From positions 9,736,055 to 9,800,054 of the forward strand of contig KL647288.1 in assembly GCA_000727475.1 (NCBI GenBank): DNA of 64,000 nt, read 5' to 3'. Made by a program: the position numbers and the translations under genes. The notes beneath the pieces were generated by a model. That model was given only the letters and a program-made list of their open reading frames with translations, did not search any database and was not told the origin of the DNA. How positions within the stretch are numbered: the stretch's first letter is position 1; the number at the start of each line of letters is the position of its first letter. The DNA is from Sarcocystis neurona. Taxonomy: Eukaryota > Apicomplexa > Conoidasida > Eucoccidiorida > Sarcocystidae. Shown piece after piece: positions 59,910-64,000 of this stretch.

Positions 59910-60071
59910 GTTATCTCATCTGCAGTAGCTTGCGAACTTTCAGCCGATTGCCAAGAACATTCTCTCCCTGTGTGCTACCACCACTGTTGGGAATGTACTA
60001 ACCTGTGGAGCCATTCAGTCAATCTAAACTTTCATCTTCCTATCTGCGGAGGTCGCTTGTACTGTGCCAAG

Positions 60072-61035
60072 ATGTCTTCGTGGTCTGATTCAGTTGAAGG
60101 AAAGCGTTCTTCATTCAAGGTATGTTTCGGGTGATTAAGTGCGGGACAGGTTTTCCTTACAGTAAACTTTAGCGGCAGAGACTGATACACAGGTGCCGTA
60201 TGCAGAAGTTTAGATTTCCGTCAATTCTTCCATGAGCCTAATATTAGTCTTCCGCAGGAAGGCTTTCTGAGGTAAAGCAAGCATGCTTATGTGGATATTA
60301 ATAATGCGGCCAACGTGTAGATATGAAGAAGTAGGGAACGACACATTTGGCACTCAAACGTGTCTCAACTTGTGTAGGCCAAGTCCAGCAAGTACAGCGG
60401 CCCGCTTTCAAAATATAAGTGCGCATGCCGCTTACCACAGACATGCCTAGTCGTGCGAAGAGTGGCAACTGCTTCGCAGGAGTATGTCATAATGAAAATG
60501 TCATCAGCTTAGGCTGCTCTATCTCGTCGAACGGGCGGCTACACCTGTGAGGACGGTACTCTGTTCACATTGTTAATCCATATATATATATACATTTGCA
60601 TTTAGAGGCGGGTGTATGTAAAAGGATGACGAGCAAGCCTTCACCAACACGGAGAACTGCCGTCGCTTGCTGATGCGGGGTAAATCTTTCCACGTTCCAC
60701 GTGACCGTGTTTGTGCTGTCAGAATGGAATTCAAGTTCTGCGTCGGGGGACTCTGCTATATACAGTCATCTGTACACGTATTCATCTGCGTGTAAACGCA
60801 GTACGTGTACGTATATGTACATACTATGCTTGATTGTATATGGCTGTCCATTTCGCTGTCCAGTTCTTACACCGCAGATCTCATTAGTGTCTGTCTGTTC
60901 GTGTTTCGCGTACTGACAACCGTCAGGGACGTCCTGCTAGCGACGTTGGTTTTGCGGCGGTCCGATATCCTGACGCCTGCGGTTGCTAAGAATGGTAGGA
61001 AGGTGAAAACGTACTCAAACGTCGACATATGGTAA
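60072..61035 (+). CDS. Small basic hypothetical protein in three or four exons
   Basis: Exons 60072-60119 (MSSWSDSVEGKRSSFK, donor AAG|GTATGT), 60378-60418 (AKSSKYSGPLSKY) and from 60927 (DVLLATLVLRRSDILTPAV, then KNGRKVKTYSNVDI). Phases 0 and 2 agree. The frame ends in TAA at 61035 giving 66 residues, or a GTAAGC donor at 61032 leads to a last exon 61098-61107, giving 67. Context AAGATGTCT suits a start codon. The second donor (AA|GTGCGC) is weak. No family recognised. Confidence 0.42.
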
Positions 61036-61107
61036 GCACGTTGAGTTTTTGAACACTAGTGTGCTACGTACATGTCTCTGCGTGCTGCAACGCGCAGTCG
61101 CATGTGA

Positions 61108-61834
61108 CGAGTGCTACCTGGTGGATGATTTGGTGCAAACGGCGACCTCATATATTGGCACATAACGACGCAGATATACTCGTGAGGGACTCTGTTTACA
61201 CACACGCAACAAAGAGATGCACGAATCTATGACCATACATAATGCCACGCACTCTAAACGCAGACGGCGTACTACACGCTGCTACTTCACCAGAAACGCA
61301 TGTGGGACATCATACACGGGGACACACACACGGTCAGACAAAACACGGACACGATGTGGCACATATATATATATATACACGAGAAAAGCGGCTAGGCATA
61401 TTATACCTGCAATCGTATATATATATATAAATGAAAACGCATAAATAATGCTGTAGATTTCACCTGCAGGCATTCCTATTTTACTCAGACGATGTGCTAC
61501 ATTTCTTTCGTTTGTGTACGCTTCGGTGAACATATATGGATACGTGGGCATCTATCCGTATATGCATACGTATATATATACACGTACATATAATTGAACA
61601 TATGCATAAAATGTTTCGCTCGAGAAGCCTGCAAACACAACGGTACTTCACACAGGGAGAGGGTGTCTCACGTAATTCGTTTGCCTTTTATAACGCCGCC
61701 GATCAGAAACGTCTCTCGCAGAAAAGACCAGCGCTAGCAACTTCTCTCTTCAATCCTCCAACCCGGTTACCACTGCGTGTAAACCTGTAGGTGCATATAC
61801 ACGTAAGGCGACCGTTTTGCAGAGGCGCCCACCT
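61108..61834. other. Gap, nothing supported
   Basis: Contains short TA tracts near 61362 and 61418 and only short open frames. Confidence 0.4.
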
Positions 61835-62344
61835 CTACCTGCATATGCACTGGGTCCATAAAGAGACACATATGGACACGTGTCCTGTGAGCATAGGGAT
61901 ACCTTCGGGAACGGCATGCTGCACTGCGTTCTCTGCGGAGGGTACAGAGAGGAGGCAATACTTTTCTTCTCTCGGGAACTGTGTGTTTGTTTTTAATGCT
62001 TTTGCAGCGTCACATTTTGGACTCGCGGAAAAGGTCGAGAGGAAGGCCCAGACCTCTTGCCACGCGTTCACCGTAGTCAGGATCGACTTTGTAGAATAGC
62101 GCCACCTGCCGCTCCTGGATCTACAATACGCCGACACAGAAAGGAACCACACACGTGCCACACGGTTCTCAGCAGAAGCGGCCCCGGCAAGCTCTCTTGT
62201 CAACATTTGCGCAGGCTGTGGAAGTCTGCCGCAAGGCCTGGTCGAAATCGGAGTATCCGCATTCAGATGTGCCACGGACGTCAAGTCGAGAAAGAAACGC
62301 GGGTTTGATGAGAAGAAAGCTTTAAACGTTGACGAGAAACGCAC
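61835..62344 (-). CDS. Hypothetical protein with a possible mitochondrial presequence
   Basis: ATG to TAG, 169 codons. The start (MRFSSTFKAFFSSNPRFFLD) is basic, Ser/Phe-rich and lacks acidic residues for about 19 positions, as mitochondrial presequences do. The middle is ordered (NAWQEVWAFLSTFSASPK). The end (CVSLWTQCICR) is less convincing, and the real protein may be spliced before it. No domain recognised. Confidence 0.35.
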   Translation of the reverse strand: MRFSSTFKAFFSSNPRFFLDLTSVAHLNADTPISTRPCGRLPQPAQMLTRELAGAASAENRVARVWFLSVSAYCRSRSGRWRYSTKSILTTVNAWQEVWAFLSTFSASPKCDAAKALKTNTQFPREEKYCLLSVPSAENAVQHAVPEGIPMLTGHVSICVSLWTQCICR

Positions 62345-63341
62345 GTTTCAGTAGAAATCTTAACTATGTCTCTATGCCTCTATATATGTATATATATACA
62401 TATATTATAGATACGTGCGCACACAGGTACGTACACGTACGACTACTACATTACGAAGTAAAGTACGCAGGCCCAACAATATAGGGATATGTATGTATAT
62501 GATATATATGTATATATATATATATATGCACGCCCCGCTTGAAGATAACAAATTAGCGAAAGAACTGGTTCACGTAGGCTCAGCAACAGGAAGCGAGAAG
62601 AACGGATGGGGAGTTGGAGGAACGGACGCAAGAGGGGAAAACTCCTGTGAACTAAGAAAGGCGCAGAACAAAAGACGCAGCTGCTGCTGCGTCACATCCT
62701 TTGGCATGGTATTGCGTAAGCGCACACTGTTGGCGAAGGGGGATGGCCGTACATAAATATGTATACCTACATATGTGTACACAAGCACGACTCATATATC
62801 TGTAGAAAAACACCTGCTTCACTCGGCGTAATAGAGAGCTGGATCGACACGACCTTTTTCTCCGCTGCTTTGTCATAACATGGAGATTGGAGAGTATAAG
62901 CAGATTTGCATGGATACATACCTGCGTACACGTGTGTATATGTATGAATATATACATATATATATACATATGCCTGTACTTTTCCGTACACTTATCCTTA
63001 GGTGGGACCTACGTACGCATCTACGTGTGTACAACGCACATGTGTATACACATATATTGGTGAAGTATATATATCCATGTATACGTAAACATGGATATAT
63101 ATACATATATGTCGACTTCACAACCACTTGTCCAGAGGACTGCAGATGCGTGTTCGCCGCCACGCCTGTCGCCGTTCTACATAGTGAGAAACGTTCGAGA
63201 CTCCTGTGGGGAGGGAAACTGAAGAGCGCAGCACAGCAGAGGCCGCCACTTGGAGATACCGATATGCGAGACTCACACCGTCGAAAAATTCCAACAGCGA
63301 GTACACGCCAGCAGGCGCAGCACGCACCGCAGGCGCAGCGC
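62345..63341. other. Gap that may hide the last catalase exon
   Basis: Minus-strand introns and 3' parts of the catalase gene should lie here. A CCCCACAG acceptor at about 63217 is followed by ESRTFLTM and a stop at phase 0, which could end the catalase protein, but this is unproven. TA tracts occur near 62500 and 62950-63110. Confidence 0.3.
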
Positions 63342-63560
63342 GCGCAGCAGGCACAGTAGGCGCAGCAGGCACAGTAGGCGCAGCAGGCACAGTGGGCGCA
63401 GCAGGCACAGTAGGCGCAGCAGACGCAGCAGGACAGCAGGCGTAGGAGGCCCAGAAGACGCAGTAGGCGCAGCAGGCACGACAGACGCAGCGAATGCAGC
63501 AGGCACAGTAGGCGTAGCAGACGCTCTAGGCGCAGAAGACGCAGTAAGCGCAGTAGGGGG
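63342..63560. repeat. 18-bp minisatellite passing into 9-bp units
   Basis: About four copies of GCGCAGCAGGCACAGTAG from 63342 to 63420, followed by degenerate GCGCAGNAG-type units. It directly abuts the catalase exon. Minus-strand translation would be Leu/Arg/Cys repeats and + strand translation Gly/Ala/Val or Arg/Ser repeats; neither resembles a catalase, so it is probably intronic. Confidence 0.85.
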
Positions 63561-63568
63561 CTTCCGAC

Positions 63569-63673
63569 CTTGCGACGAGCATGTCGTAGGTGCGAAACAA
63601 TGTTGCTGATTAGTGCCTTCCGGTCATCTTCCTTCATGACGTATTTGTAGAGATTTCTGGGCTGTTCGAAGTC
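63569..63673 (-). CDS. CAT: Catalase, C-terminal exon (5' part outside the window)
   Basis: An exact 35-codon exon follows a TTTTGCAG acceptor and ends at AAG|GTCGGA. It reads DFEQPRNLYKYVMKEDDRKA and LISNIVSHLRHARR, matching the catalase block in which nnDFvQ..nLy..m...e+..L..Ni...L..a is found after the haem domain. Catalase converts hydrogen peroxide to water and oxygen, usually in peroxisomes or cytosol. The haem-binding core exons must lie to the right of 64000. The C-terminal end was not found, so a peroxisomal targeting signal cannot be judged. The donor is non-consensus but resembles the AAG|GTCCGT donor in the TFIIA gene. Confidence 0.75.
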
Positions 63674-64000
63674 CTGCAAAAGCGTTGTCGCCACGTCAAA
63701 GCAAGAAAAAAAAAGGCAGATGAGTTCCGCGTGTGTCTCCTCACAAGAGAAGAGCCACACACAACTGCACAGAGTCATCAGCACATACATGCAGACCTTG
63801 CATTCGCGTGTGCGGAGCTATACACACTTTTTATATATGCGATCAGAGGCTTGCAAATAAACATGTCTTTGCGGGTATTATACGCACATCAACACGTATA
63901 AACAAACATGTGATCGACGCAGAAGTTTATGTCAGTAATTTTGAGATAGTCACGTTTACTGCAGCTGCCCTACAAAGTGTATTCGAAGTGTGACGGCGAC
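63674..64000. other. Catalase intron sequence
   Basis: Runs from the acceptor of the C-terminal exon to the window edge. A poly-T/pyrimidine stretch on the minus strand precedes the acceptor. No further catalase exon was recognised. Confidence 0.4.

Noticed and set aside
62873..63790. 305-codon minus-strand open frame spanning the catalase exon and minisatellite
   Set aside because: Only 63569-63673 resembles catalase; the rest is Leu/Arg/Cys repeat translation and microsatellite.

Overview
The window looks like nuclear DNA of a coccidian apicomplexan, most like Eimeria. Genes are split by GT-AG introns. Coding strands carry dense CAG tracts read as Gln, Ala or Ser. Non-coding DNA has TA/TG microsatellites and long gene-poor stretches. 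Exons recognisable as TFIIA, SNAPc3, eL30, SWIB, SAM and catalase fit a eukaryote. The species call is inference. No rRNA, tRNA, CRISPR array, transposase or prokaryotic operon was recognised. All exon models were built by hand from splice signals and codon phase; none has transcript support.

Layout. 1-2.2 kb: 3' part of a + strand gene with a helical start and a low-complexity tail. 7.1-11.6 kb: a 13-exon + strand gene of unknown function whose exon phases all agree. 12.8-18.4 kb, minus: a TFIIA large-subunit gene in at least seven exons. 20.8-22.0 kb, minus: a two-exon Pro/Gln-rich protein. 24.9-25.3 kb: two inverted copies of a 29-codon segment. 25.7-30.5 kb, plus: a giant Ser-rich SWIB-domain protein. 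31.0-33.2 kb, plus: a protein with a C-terminal SAM domain split by an intron. 33.5-38.6 kb, minus: a five-exon putative membrane protein with a degenerate EF-hand loop. 42.05-45.8 kb, minus: ribosomal protein eL30 in three small exons. 49.6-53.9 kb, plus: a Gln-rich coiled-coil gene in degenerate CAG repeat. 54.1-57.8 kb, plus: a SNAPc subunit 3 gene. 57.8-62.3 kb: small candidate genes. The right edge holds one C-terminal exon of a catalase on the minus strand, next to an 18-bp minisatellite.

How they fit together. There is no operon logic. Three genes act in nuclear transcription: TFIIA in pre-initiation complexes, SNAPc3 at small nuclear RNA promoters, and a SWIB protein probably in chromatin. 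Their proximity may be chance. The main caution is that CAG tracts stay open in the Ala and Ser frames whether or not they are translated, so long open frames here can be spurious. Short exons with matching phases and family motifs are the better guide.
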